Below are positions 25,935-35,666 of a DNA stretch of 64,000 bases, one piece after another. Position numbers and translations under genes: made by a program. Under the pieces are notes generated by a model that was given only the letters and a program-made list of their open reading frames with translations, searched no databases and was not told the DNA's origin. The stretch spans positions 1 to 64,000 of the forward strand of contig NZ_JAANBD010000028.1 of the NCBI RefSeq assembly GCF_011089885.1, read 5' to 3'. The DNA comes from Thioalkalivibrio sp. XN279 (lineage in GTDB: Bacteria; Pseudomonadota; Gammaproteobacteria; Steroidobacterales; XN24). Position 1 is the stretch's first letter; each line of letters starts with the position of its first letter.

Positions 25935-26172
25935 TCGCCAGGGCCTCTGTGTCCGGCGCCAGGCGACCGACCAGCAGCGCGTTGATCTCCGGGTCCTGCC
26001 ACTCCAGCAGGTCCGCGAAGGCCGCACGCTGGGCCGCGCCGGCCTGCGGCCAGTCACGCTCCAGGTAACGCATCAGCAACACGTCGAGCTCGCGCATGCC
26101 GCGCCGGCAGCGCCAGCGCAGCCGGCCGAGCTCGGCGGGAGTGATGTTGCCTGCCGAAGAGGGCGAGGTCAT
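25903..26172 (-). CDS. sdhE: FAD assembly factor SdhE
   Basis: Small protein that promotes covalent flavinylation of SdhA (and FrdA), 89 aa. The hallmark is RGMRELDVLLMRYLERDW, with the conserved RGxxE at about residues 24-28. It is also named CptB/YgfY. The gene lies 25 bp downstream of sdhB and overlaps cptA at its 3' end, so flavin insertion is encoded in the same transcript as its target enzyme. Confidence 0.94.
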   Translation of the reverse strand: MTSPSSAGNITPAELGRLRWRCRRGMRELDVLLMRYLERDWPQAGAAQRAAFADLLEWQDPEINALLVGRLAPDTEALASVLECLRRAD

Positions 26173-26197
26173 GCGTGATTTCCGGGGGAAACCGCGC

Positions 26198-26980
26198 TTA
26201 ATGCTGCCGCTCGGCGAGCTTGAGCTTGATCTCGGCGATGGCCTTGGCGGGGTTGAGGCCCTTCGGGCAGGTCCGCGTGCAGTTCATGATGGTGTGGCAG
26301 CGGTACAGCTTGAAGGGATCCTGCAGCGCGTCGAGGCGCTCGCCGGTGGCCTCGTCGCGGCTGTCCACGATCCAGCGATACGCCGCCAGCAGCGCGGCCG
26401 GGCCGAGGTAGCGGTCGCTGTTCCACCAGTAGCTCGGGCACGCGGTGGAGCAGCAGGCGCACAGGATGCAGGCCGAGGGCTCGTTGATCTTTTCCTGGTC
26501 GGCCTTGGACTGCAGCCGCTCGCTGTCGGGCGGCGCCGGCGTGCGCGTCTGGATCCAGGGCTTGATGGAGGCGTACTGGGCGTAGAAGTTGCTCAAATCC
26601 GGCACCAGGTCCTTGACCACCGGCATGTGCGGCAGCGGGTAGACCTTGACGTCGCCGCCCACCTCGTCGATGGCCTTGGTGCAGGCCAGGGTGTTGGTGC
26701 CGTCGATGTTCATGGCGCAGCTGCCGCAGATCCCCTCGCGGCAGGAGCGGCGGAAAGTGAGCGTGGGATCGATCTCGTTCTTGATCTTGATGAGCGCGTC
26801 GAGAACCATCGGCCCGCAGCGCTCGGTGTCCACCTCGTAGGTGTCCATGCGCGGGTTCTCGCCGCTGTCCGGGTCGTAGCGATAGACCACGAAGCGCTTC
26901 ACCTGCTTCGCGTCCGCGGATGCCTGGAACTGCTTGCCCGGGCGAATCTTCGAGTTGGCCGGCAGCCTGAATTCAGCCAT
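26198..26980 (-). CDS. sdhB: Succinate dehydrogenase iron-sulfur subunit
   Basis: Electron-transfer subunit of complex II, 260 aa. All three cluster motifs are intact: [16 protein letters not shown] with a later cysteine (2Fe-2S), [17 protein letters not shown] (4Fe-4S and the quinone-site tryptophan) and [17 protein letters not shown] (3Fe-4S and last 4Fe-4S ligand). It lies 15 bp downstream of sdhA. The order on the transcript is sdhC-sdhD-sdhA-sdhB-sdhE. Confidence 0.97.
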   Translation of the reverse strand: MAEFRLPANSKIRPGKQFQASADAKQVKRFVVYRYDPDSGENPRMDTYEVDTERCGPMVLDALIKIKNEIDPTLTFRRSCREGICGSCAMNIDGTNTLACTKAIDEVGGDVKVYPLPHMPVVKDLVPDLSNFYAQYASIKPWIQTRTPAPPDSERLQSKADQEKINEPSACILCACCSTACPSYWWNSDRYLGPAALLAAYRWIVDSRDEATGERLDALQDPFKLYRCHTIMNCTRTCPKGLNPAKAIAEIKLKLAERQH

Positions 26981-26995
26981 GTCAGCTCATCTCCC

Positions 26996-28789
26996 TCAGT
27001 AGGTCCGCGCCTTGGGCGGGATCGGGTCCGCGTCGCTGGTGAGCGTCTGCTGGTGCACCGGGCGGTAATCGAGCTTCACCTCGGCCGTCGCCGTGCGCCA
27101 GGCCAGGGTGTGCTTCATCCACTCGCCGTCGTCGCGCTCGGCGTAGTCCTCGCGCGCGTGCGCCCCGCGACTCTCCTTGCGGTTCTCGGCAGAGACGATG
27201 GTGACCAGCGCCTGGCCGAGCAGGTTGTCCAACTCGAGGGTCTCCACCAGGTCGGTGTTGAACACCATGGAGCGGTCGGCGACCTTCACGTCGGCGAAAG
27301 ATGCGGCGATTTTCTTCAGCTTCTCCACGCCCTCGGCCAGCACCTCGCCGGTGCGGAACACGGCGGCATGCTCCTGCATGGCACGCTGCATCTCGAGGCG
27401 GATCTCTGCCGTGGGTCGCTCGCCGTCGGCGTAGCGCAGCCGGTCGAGCCGCGCGATGGTGGCTTCGCCCGCGTCCGCCGGCAGCGGCGCATGGCGCGTG
27501 CCGGGCTTGAGCGTGGCGCCGCAGCGCTTGGCCGCGGCGCGGCCGAACACCACCAGGTCGAGCAGCGAGTTGGAGCCCAGCCGGTTGGCGCCGTGCACCG
27601 ACACGCAGGCCGCCTCGCCCACCGCCATGAGCCCGGGCACCACGTGCTCGGGATCGCCGTCCTTCAGCGTCACCACCTCGCCGTGGTAGTTCGCCGGGAT
27701 GCCGCCCATGTTGTAGTGCACCGTGGGCAGCACCGGGATCGGCTCCTTGGTCACGTCGACGCCGGCGAAGATGCGCGCCGTCTCGGCGATGCCCGGCAGG
27801 CGCTCGTGGATCACCTCCGGACCGAGGTGCTCCAGGTGCAGGTGGATGTGGTCCCTGTGCTCGCCGACCCCGCGGCCCTCGCGGATCTCGATGGTCATGG
27901 AGCGGCTCACCACGTCGCGCGAGGCCAGGTCCTTGGCATTGGGGGCGTAGCGCTCCATGAAGCGCTCGCCCTCGTTGTTGGTCAGGTAGCCGCCCTCGCC
28001 GCGCACGCCCTCGGTGATGAGGCAGCCGGCGCCGTAGATCCCGGTGGGGTGGAACTGCACGAACTCCATGTCCTGCAGCGGCAGGCCGGCGCGCAGCACC
28101 ATGGCGTTGCCGTCGCCCGTGCAGGTGTGCGCCGAGGTGCAGGAGAAGTAGGCGCGGCCGTAACCCCCGGTGGCGAGGATCACCGTGTGGGCGCGGAAGC
28201 GGTGCAGGTCGCCGGTCTCGAGGTTCCACGCCATGACGCCGCGGCAGGCGCCCTCCTGGTCCATGATCAGGTCGAGGGCGAAATACTCGATGAAGAACTG
28301 CGCCTGGTGCTTGAGCGACTGCTGGTACAGGGTGTGGAGCATGGCGTGGCCGGTGCGGTCGGCCGCGGCGCAGGTGCGCTGCGCCGGCGGGCCCTCGCCG
28401 AAGCGCGTGGTCATGCCGCCGAAGGGCCGCTGGTAGATCTTGCCTTCCTCGGTGCGCGAGAACGGCACGCCGTAGTGCTCCAGCTCGATGACGGCGTCCG
28501 GCGCCTCCTTGCACATGTACTCGATGGCGTCCTGGTCGCCGAGCCAGTCCGACCCTTTCACGGTGTCGTACATGTGCCAGCGCCAGTCGTCGTCGCCCAT
28601 GTTGCCCAGCGCGGCGCTGATGCCGCCCTGCGCCGCCACGGTGTGGCTGCGGGTCGGGAACACCTTGGTCACGCAGGCCGTGCGCAGGCCCTGCTCCGCC
28701 AGCCCGAAGGTGGCGCGCAGCCCGGCGCCGCCGGCGCCCACCACGACCACGTCGTAGCTGTGGTCAACGATCTTGTATGCGCTCGTCAT
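26996..28789 (-). CDS. sdhA: Succinate dehydrogenase flavoprotein subunit
   Basis: Catalytic subunit that oxidises succinate to fumarate, 597 aa. The dinucleotide fold is [17 protein letters not shown]. Covalent FAD attachment is expected at H49 in [13 protein letters not shown]. Substrate-site motifs [21 protein letters not shown] and [18 protein letters not shown] are present. It follows sdhD after only 2 bp. Both flavinylation and assembly factors (SdhE and the SDHAF4 homologue) are encoded at the two ends of this operon. Confidence 0.98.
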   Translation of the reverse strand: MTSAYKIVDHSYDVVVVGAGGAGLRATFGLAEQGLRTACVTKVFPTRSHTVAAQGGISAALGNMGDDDWRWHMYDTVKGSDWLGDQDAIEYMCKEAPDAVIELEHYGVPFSRTEEGKIYQRPFGGMTTRFGEGPPAQRTCAAADRTGHAMLHTLYQQSLKHQAQFFIEYFALDLIMDQEGACRGVMAWNLETGDLHRFRAHTVILATGGYGRAYFSCTSAHTCTGDGNAMVLRAGLPLQDMEFVQFHPTGIYGAGCLITEGVRGEGGYLTNNEGERFMERYAPNAKDLASRDVVSRSMTIEIREGRGVGEHRDHIHLHLEHLGPEVIHERLPGIAETARIFAGVDVTKEPIPVLPTVHYNMGGIPANYHGEVVTLKDGDPEHVVPGLMAVGEAACVSVHGANRLGSNSLLDLVVFGRAAAKRCGATLKPGTRHAPLPADAGEATIARLDRLRYADGERPTAEIRLEMQRAMQEHAAVFRTGEVLAEGVEKLKKIAASFADVKVADRSMVFNTDLVETLELDNLLGQALVTIVSAENRKESRGAHAREDYAERDDGEWMKHTLAWRTATAEVKLDYRPVHQQTLTSDADPIPPKARTY

Positions 28790-28791
28790 CT

Positions 28792-29172
28792 TCAGCGTCC
28801 TCCGAGGGCGATCTGCAGCACCGCCACCACGCCCACCGCCGCCGCAATGGCATGGACGAACTGGAGCGCCATCAGCAGCGGCACCTTCAACGCGCCGTGC
28901 ACGTAGTCTTCTGCGATGACGCGCGTGCCGAGCTGCGAATGCCAGGCCGCGGTCAGCACCAGCAGCACCAAAAGCGCGGCGTTCAGCGGGCGGGCGATCC
29001 AGGCCACCAGCGCGGCGCGATCGCCGAGATCAGCGCCGAGCAGCGAAAAGGCGAACCACAGGCCGAGCAGCGCCAGCGCCACGGCCGTGACGCGCTGCTG
29101 CCACCACTGCGACGTGCCGTCGCCGGCCGGCCCCAGGCCGATGGCGCGGCCGAGTGGAGTGCGCAGGCTCAT
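28792..29172 (-). CDS. sdhD: Succinate dehydrogenase membrane anchor subunit
   Basis: Small membrane subunit that binds haem b and quinone together with SdhC, 126 aa. Start ATG 29172 overlaps the sdhC stop by 4 bp. It begins [33 protein letters not shown], matching the family's conserved SGxxHWWxQR region. Three membrane helices follow. The second contains the haem-type histidine stretch [23 protein letters not shown]. Further upstream in-frame ATGs belong to the sdhC region. Confidence 0.93.
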   Translation of the reverse strand: MSLRTPLGRAIGLGPAGDGTSQWWQQRVTAVALALLGLWFAFSLLGADLGDRAALVAWIARPLNAALLVLLVLTAAWHSQLGTRVIAEDYVHGALKVPLLMALQFVHAIAAAVGVVAVLQIALGGR

Positions 29173-29561
29173 GCCCCACCTCCGGACAGCAACAGGCCCC
29201 AGGCAATCAGCGTGAGCGCAGCCGCGGCGACGAGCACGATCCAACCCGAACGGTAGACCTGCGCAATCTCGAAGCCCCGGCCCGAATCCCACCACAGGTG
29301 CCGGATGCCATTGCACAAGTGGTAGAAGAAGGCGAACACGCCGAGGAACAGCACGATCTTCACCGGCCAGGCGCCGAGCACCCCCAGCGCCGCGGCATAC
29401 GCCGACTCGCCGGCCGCCAGCGCCGCCAGCCAGTAGACCAGCAGCAGCAGTCCGGCGGCGAGCGCCGCGCCCGTGAAGCGATGGGAAATGGACAGCACCG
29501 AGGTGATCTGCGGACGGTAGATCTGCAGGTGCGGCGAAAGGGGCCTCTTGCCGGCAGTCAT
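29169..29561 (-). CDS. sdhC: Succinate dehydrogenase cytochrome b556 subunit
   Basis: Membrane anchor subunit of complex II, 130 aa. The quinone-site segment RPLSPHLQIYRPQITSVLSISHRFTG is at about residues 6-31, and the haem-ligand histidine lies in FFYHLCNGIRHLWWD (about 78-92). Three membrane helices are visible. It is the first subunit gene of the sdh operon. An 88-bp gap separates it from the SDHAF4 homologue. Confidence 0.96.
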   Translation of the reverse strand: MTAGKRPLSPHLQIYRPQITSVLSISHRFTGAALAAGLLLLVYWLAALAAGESAYAAALGVLGAWPVKIVLFLGVFAFFYHLCNGIRHLWWDSGRGFEIAQVYRSGWIVLVAAAALTLIAWGLLLSGGGA

Positions 29562-29649
29562 GGGCCAGGTCCTCCTTGGCAGGACGAGCGCTTGGTCATG
29601 CGAACCATGGAACGGCGCACCGTCGAGGGACGAACGCGCCGCGAAAGTG

Positions 29650-29829
29650 TCAGAAGTCTATGCAACGGCCGTTCTTTTCCCAGTCGCCGTAACGCACCGG
29701 CTCCGGGCCCTCGCGTCCCCCGATTTCTTTCGGCAGCGGCCTGGCGGCGGTTTCGGACACAGGATCCACGCCGGCCTCGGCCGCTTCGCTGTCGGGACTG
29801 CCAGGGTTGTCTTTGGCCTGCTCGGACAT
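29650..29829 (-). CDS. SDHAF4-family (DUF1674) succinate dehydrogenase assembly factor
   Basis: Tiny protein, 59 aa from ATG 29829, or 65 aa from ATG 29847. The C-terminus PKEIGGREGPEPVRYGDWEKNGRCIDF carries the DUF1674 signature shared with mitochondrial SDHAF4/Sdh8. In mitochondria this factor binds flavinylated SdhA before it joins SdhB. The N-terminal half is acidic and probably disordered. Its place immediately upstream of sdhC supports a bacterial counterpart role, but this is inference from family and context. It is divergent from ygfZ. Confidence 0.85.
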   Translation of the reverse strand: MSEQAKDNPGSPDSEAAEAGVDPVSETAARPLPKEIGGREGPEPVRYGDWEKNGRCIDF

Positions 29830-29885
29830 GACTGAGGATTTTGCCATGCACCGCAACAACAGGCCAGCGCCGCGTGAACGCGCGG

Positions 29886-29891
29886 TAGAAT
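29886..29891 (+). promoter_or_regulatory. Candidate -10 element for ygfZ
   Basis: GGTAGAATTCC in the divergent ygfZ/SDHAF4 gap contains TAGAAT 36 bp before the ygfZ ATG. The same TAGAAT box occurs on the minus strand upstream of prfB (33915-33920, GGTAGAATTCG) and rpoE (GATAGAATGCC). That recurrence supports its use as a -10, though -35 matches are weak. Confidence 0.35.
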
Positions 29892-29926
29892 TCCACGTTC
29901 GCCGGAACCCCTGGAGCCCAGTGCCG

Positions 29927-30760
29927 ATGACCTCTCCCGCCTGCACCCTGCCCATGCTCGGAAGCCTCGTCGTCCGCGGCGACGATGCCCGCAGCTTCCT
30001 GCAGAACCAGCTTTCCTCGGACCTCGCCCTGGTGACGGACACGAGCGGCCAGCTGTCGGGCTGGCATGACCCGAAGGGCCGCGTGCTGGCGTTCCTGCGC
30101 GTGCTGCCGCATGCGGAAGGATTCCTGCTGGTCATGCACGCCGGGCTCCTGGCGACCGTCGCGCAACGCATGCGCATGTTCGTGCTGCGCGCCCGCGTCA
30201 CCATCGAGGCCGGGCCCGCCGTTTACGGCGTCTCCGCGGAGGCGCTGGCGACGCTGCTGGGCCCGGGCATGTCATTGCCCGAGACCAGTCATCCCGAGTC
30301 GGGCGGTCCAGTGTCCGCCGGCGCGCTCCCCGCCATCGTCACCGGCCGCCGCAGCGCCCTGCGCCTGCCCGGCGCGGCCGGCTGGCTGGTCGCGGGCGAA
30401 GTGCCGCCCGAGCAGGTCGCCGACGACGCCACCGCCTTGGCCGCATGGGAACGCGCCGAACTCGAAGCCGGCCTGCCCGAGGTCTATCCCGAGACCAGCG
30501 GTGAGTTCGTGGCGCAGATGCTCAACCTCGACCGCATCGGTGCGATCAGCTTCACCAAGGGCTGCTATCCCGGCCAGGAGATCGTCGCCCGGGCGCACCA
30601 CCTCGGCCGCGTCAAGCGCCGCGCCCAGGTGTTCCGCCTGCCCGGGCCGCCGCCGGCGCCCGGCGCCGTGCTGGACGAGCCCGCCGGCAAGGTCGTGCGC
30701 GCGGTGCCGCTGAACGGCGAGTCGCTCGTGATGGTCGTGGTCGCCGAGCCGGAGGGCTGA
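29927..30760 (+). CDS. ygfZ: Folate-binding protein YgfZ
   Basis: Tetrahydrofolate-binding protein of the GcvT fold that supports iron-sulfur enzymes such as MiaB and succinate dehydrogenase, 277 aa. The signature is KGCYPGQEIVARAHHLGRVKR (about 205-225), whose cysteine is functionally important in E. coli. It starts at ATG 29927 (MTSPACTLPMLGSLVVRGDDA), with GGAG upstream. Divergence from the sdh operon fits a role in maturing the three iron-sulfur clusters of SdhB, although that link is inferred. Region A with paired hairpins follows. Confidence 0.93.
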   Translation: MTSPACTLPMLGSLVVRGDDARSFLQNQLSSDLALVTDTSGQLSGWHDPKGRVLAFLRVLPHAEGFLLVMHAGLLATVAQRMRMFVLRARVTIEAGPAVYGVSAEALATLLGPGMSLPETSHPESGGPVSAGALPAIVTGRRSALRLPGAAGWLVAGEVPPEQVADDATALAAWERAELEAGLPEVYPETSGEFVAQMLNLDRIGAISFTKGCYPGQEIVARAHHLGRVKRRAQVFRLPGPPPAPGAVLDEPAGKVVRAVPLNGESLVMVVVAEPEG

Positions 30761-30787
30761 CCTGCCCCGGTCGTGCACGCTTTCAGA

Positions 30788-30877
30788 CCTGCCCGCGGGG
30801 CCGGACCGTCATCGCCCTGTCTCCCTCGGAAATCTTTATCTCGCTCGACAGGGCGATGACGTCCCGACCCCGCTGCC
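30788..30877 (+). repeat. Palindromic element A1, behind ygfZ
   Basis: The core stem GTCATCGCCCTGTC (30808-30821) pairs perfectly with GACAGGGCGATGAC (30847-30860) around a 25-nt loop containing GGAAATCTTTAT. The outer flanks (GGCCGGACCG left, GTCCCGACC right) extend the pairing imperfectly. It lies about 47 nt after the ygfZ stop. The reverse complement of A2 matches it closely in flanks and loop but has a different, self-compensated stem. Confidence 0.8.
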
Positions 30878-31124
30878 CCGCCACGGGTCCAGCCGAGCCG
30901 GGTGCAGTAACGCTCGGTCAGGCTCCCAGGCTAGCCGGCCGGCGATGTGCCAGACGTGGCTTGGCTACCGCCGCGCCATCGCAGTTCCGCCCAAGCATTC
31001 CGCGCGGACACCGACCTGCGCCGCCGGCCGCGGGCAAGCGGCCATACAGCCATAGCGCTGATACCGGTCGTACCGGCCAAGCCATCGCGGCCCCGGTGCG
31101 CTTGCGACGCTGACGAACCTCAAA

Positions 31125-31215
31125 GGCAGCGCGGTCGGGACGCACGATGCCCATCGAGCGATATAAAGATTTCCTGAGCGAGAGGGGCATCGTGCGGTCC
31201 GGCCGCGCGGTCAGG
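31125..31215 (-). repeat. lysS: Palindromic element A2, behind lysS, inverted copy of A1
   Basis: CGCACGATGCCC (31141-31152) pairs perfectly with GGGCATCGTGCG (31185-31196). Read on the minus strand, in the lysS sense, the flanks GGCCGGACCG and GTCCCGACC and the loop GGAAATCTTTATATCGCTCGA match A1. The stem differs from A1 on both arms in a compensated way. It lies about 73 nt after the lysS stop. Confidence 0.8.
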
Positions 31216-31268
31216 GCGGGGGCCACACGGCGGTCTGGGCGGGCCGTCGCGCGGCCGGGGGCACGCGG

Positions 31269-32765
<1,497 letters not shown>

Positions 32766-32782
32766 GTCGATTCCCCGTGCGG

Positions 32783-33878
32783 TCAGAGGCCTTGCTTCAG
32801 GCTCGCCTCGATGAACTGGTCCAGGTCGCCGTTGAGCACGGCCTGGGTGTTGCCGACCTCGACGCCGGTGCGCAGGTCCTTGATGCGGGACTGGTCGAGC
32901 ACGTAGCTGCGGATCTGGCTGCCCCAGCCGATGTCGGCCTTGGTCTCTTCCAGCGCCTGGGCCTCGGCGCGCCGCTCCTGCATTTCCTTCTCGTAGAGCT
33001 TGGCCTTGAGCTGCTTCATGGCCGTGGCCTTGTTCTTGTGCTGGCTGCGGTCGCTCTGGCACTGCACCACGATGCCGCTGGGCCCGTGCGTGATGCGCAC
33101 GGCGGACTCGGTGCGGTTGACGTGCTGGCCACCGGCGCCGCTGGCGCGGTAGACGTCGATGCGCAGGTCGGCGGGGTTGATCTCGATGTCGACCTCGTCG
33201 TCCACCTCGGGCGAGACGAACACGCCGGCGAAGCTGGTGTGGCGCCGGTTGCCGGAATCGAACGGCGACTTGCGCACCAGGCGGTGAATGCCGGTCTCGG
33301 TGCGCAGCCAGCCGTAGGCATAGGGACCGGTGACATGGACCGTGGCGCTCTTGATGCCGGCGACCTCGCCCTCCGAGGCCTCGATGATCTCGGCCTGGAA
33401 GCCGTGCGCCTCCATCCAGCGCAGGTACATCCTGAGCAGCATTTCCGCCCAGTCCTGGGCCTCGGTGCCACCCTGCCCCGCATTGATGTCGACGAAGGCG
33501 TTGTGTTCGTCCATGGCGCCGGAGAACATGCGCCGGAACTCAAGGTCGCCGACTTTTTTTTCCAGCGAATCGGCGTCGGCGGCGATGCCGGCGACGGTAT
33601 CTTCGTCCCCTTCCTCGATGGCCATCTCGAGCAGGTCGCGGCCGTCGTTCACGCCGCGCGAAATCTGGTCGAGGACGGCGACTACACCCTCGAGCTGGGC
33701 GCGTTCCCGACCCAGGGCCTGGGCCTGCTCCGGCTTGCTCCAGACGTCGGGGTTCTCAAGCTCGCGCATGACTTCCTCGAGCCGCTCTTTCTTGCCCGGG
33801 TAGTCAAAGGTACCTCCTCAGGGCATCGGCCCTGTCGGCGAGGTCGTTCAGTTGCTGGCGAAGCTGCGCGGTTTCCAT
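32783..33878 (-). CDS. prfB: Peptide chain release factor 2, with programmed +1 frameshift
   Basis: Class I release factor for UGA and UAA, 364 aa when the frameshift is taken. It begins at ATG 33878 ([24 protein letters not shown]), meets an in-frame TGA at 33806-33804, and continues in the +1 frame with [15 protein letters not shown]. The anticodon-mimicking tripeptide SPF is in [16 protein letters not shown], and the hydrolysis motif GGQ is in [14 protein letters not shown]. Automated calls starting at 33769 would miss the first 36 residues. lysS follows in the same operon. Confidence 0.97.
33804..33818 (-). promoter_or_regulatory. prfB: prfB programmed +1 frameshift site
   Basis: On the minus strand AGGAGG-TAC-CTT-TGA-C. 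A Shine-Dalgarno-like AGGAGG (33818-33813) sits 3 nt before the slippery CTT codon and UGA stop. This is the known autoregulatory arrangement: low RF2 slows termination at UGA and favours slippage from CTT to TTT, restoring full-length RF2. Confidence 0.95.
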
Positions 33879-33965
33879 GGCGATGAGTGTTTTCGCTGCT
33901 CAGGGCAAACGCGAATTCTACCACGCAGCCTGCAGCTGACGGCGGCCGCGAGCGGGCGGTGCGGC

Positions 33966-35666
33966 TCAGGCGGGCTCGAGGTATTCGACCACCAGCTGCG
34001 CGGACCTGAGACCGTTGTACTCGTTCACGTCGAGGCGATACGCGAGGCGCAGGCGCGCCGGTCGCGCGTTGCCGAGACGGTCCGCCTGGCGGAACGCAAT
34101 GGCATCCATGATGCGCCGCCCGCCCGCCGGGCGAACCCGCATCTTGAGATGGTCAAGACCCACCGTGCGCGCATCGAGCAGCTCGAAGCAGCCATCGAAC
34201 AGCGGCTCAGGAAACCCCTGCCCCCACGGCGCGGCATCGCGCAGCAGCTCAGCGGTGGCCAGGCCCAGTGCCTCTTCCGGCAGTTCGCCGTCGGAAACGA
34301 TCTCCCCGTCCAGCAGCCCGGGTTCCAGTCGCGCAGCCACAGCCGCGGCCAGCGCCGCACGGAAATCGTCCAGCCCGGCCGGGGCCAGCGTCAGCCCGGC
34401 CGCCATGGCATGGCCGCCGAAGCGCTCCATCAGCCCGGGATGCGTGGCATCGACATCCGCCAGGGCATCGCGGATGTGCAGCCCGGGCACCGAGCGCGCA
34501 GAGCCCTTGAGCATGCCGCTGTCGTCTGCCGCGAAGGCCACGACGGGCCGGTGATAGCGCTCCTTGAGGCGTGCCGCCACCAGTCCGACCACGCCGCTGT
34601 GCCAGCCGGCCCGGTGCACGCACAGCACCGGCGGCAGGCGGCCCGCCGCGGGCTCCAGCCCGGCCACGGCGCGCAACGCCTCCTGCTGCATCTGCGCCTC
34701 GATCTGCTTGCGCTCCTCGTTCAGGCTCGACAGCAGCATGGCCAGCTCCTCCGCACGTCCGGGGTCGTCGCTGAGCAGGCACTCGATGCCCACGGACATG
34801 TCGTCCAGCCGCCCGGCGGCGTTCAGGCGCGGCCCGGCGGCAAAGGCCAGGTCGGTCGTCACGACGGTGCGCGGGTCGCGGTTGCCGGCGCGCAGCAACG
34901 CGGTCACGCCCGGACAGCAGGCGCCGGCCCGGATACGGCGCAGCCCGTGCTCGACCAGGATGCGGTTGTTGCGGTCCAGCGGCACCAGGTCGGCCACCGT
35001 GCCCAGCGCGACGAGATCCAGCAGGCCGGGCACCAGGCCCTTGTCGGCGCCGAGCTGGCGCGCCAGCGCCGCGGCCAGGTAGAACGCCACGCCCACCCCG
35101 GCCAGGCAGCGGCTGGGGAACGCCTGTCCCGGCAGCGCCGGATTGACGATGGCCGTGGCCGCCGGCAGCGTTTCGCCCGGCAGGTGGTGGTCCGTGACCA
35201 GCACTTCCATGCCGAGTTCGCGTGCCAGCGCCACGCCGGCGTGGCAATTGATGCCGCTGTCGACCGTGACCAGCAGCGCTGGCGCGTGCTGCTCGGCATC
35301 GCGCACCAGTGCCGTGCTGAGGCCGTAGCCGTGCACGAAGCGATCGGGCACGAGGTAGGACACAGCGGCGCCGAGTGCGCGCAGCACGCGCACCAGCAGC
35401 GCGGTGCTGGTGGCGCCGTCGGCGTCGAAGTCACCGATCACCAGGATGCGCGAACCGCGCGCGACGTGCCCGGCGAGCAGCGCGGCCGCCGCTTCGACAC
35501 CCTCGAGGCTGCCGACCGGGGCCAATCCGCCGAGCCCGAGATCGAGCTCCGCCGCAGCGCGCACGCCGCGCGCGGCGTACAGGCGCGCCAGCACCGGCGG
35601 CGAACCCGCCAGCGCCGCCAGCGCGGCGGCATCGACGTCGCGGCGGCGGATGGGCCGGGTCAGCAC
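33966..35666 (-). CDS. recJ: Single-stranded-DNA-specific 5'-3' exonuclease RecJ
   Basis: DHH-superfamily nuclease for recombination and mismatch repair, 566 aa. Motifs seen are VIGDFDADGATSTALL (about 74-89), VTVDSGINCHAG, VLVTDHHLPGE (the DHH), GTVADLVPLDRNNR, AGRLDDMSVGIECLL and the DHHA1 region RFGGHAMAAGLTL. A C-terminal OB-fold follows. It overlaps the RpfE-like gene by 7 bp and lies 87 bp upstream of prfB. The recJ-prfB-lysS order is shared with xanthomonads. Confidence 0.96.
   Translation of the reverse strand: MLTRPIRRRDVDAAALAALAGSPPVLARLYAARGVRAAAELDLGLGGLAPVGSLEGVEAAAALLAGHVARGSRILVIGDFDADGATSTALLVRVLRALGAAVSYLVPDRFVHGYGLSTALVRDAEQHAPALLVTVDSGINCHAGVALARELGMEVLVTDHHLPGETLPAATAIVNPALPGQAFPSRCLAGVGVAFYLAAALARQLGADKGLVPGLLDLVALGTVADLVPLDRNNRILVEHGLRRIRAGACCPGVTALLRAGNRDPRTVVTTDLAFAAGPRLNAAGRLDDMSVGIECLLSDDPGRAEELAMLLSSLNEERKQIEAQMQQEALRAVAGLEPAAGRLPPVLCVHRAGWHSGVVGLVAARLKERYHRPVVAFAADDSGMLKGSARSVPGLHIRDALADVDATHPGLMERFGGHAMAAGLTLAPAGLDDFRAALAAAVAARLEPGLLDGEIVSDGELPEEALGLATAELLRDAAPWGQGFPEPLFDGCFELLDARTVGLDHLKMRVRPAGGRRIMDAIAFRQADRLGNARPARLRLAYRLDVNEYNGLRSAQLVVEYLEPA

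Larger units (their letters stand above)
30761..31268. other. Gap A: non-coding region between convergent ygfZ and lysS
   Basis: A 508-bp stretch with no credible gene. Short frames here lack homology features and ribosome-binding sites. It is organised as two related palindromic elements in inverted orientation (30788-30877 and 31125-31215) around about 247 bp of unremarkable GC-rich sequence. No target-site duplication or transposase remnant is visible. Confidence 0.85.

Noticed and set aside
26096-28906. 936-codon plus-strand frame opposite sdhB and sdhA
   Set aside because: Antisense shadow of two unmistakable sdh genes, with biased His/Val/Gly composition and no motif.
30918-31226. Minus-strand 102-codon frame in gap A
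   Set aside because: It spans element A2 and unremarkable sequence. It is Arg/Ala/Pro-rich and has no ribosome-binding site or motif.
30761-31268. Gap A as an insertion sequence
   Set aside because: The terminal inverted copies suggest it, but no transposase frame and no flanking target duplication can be seen.
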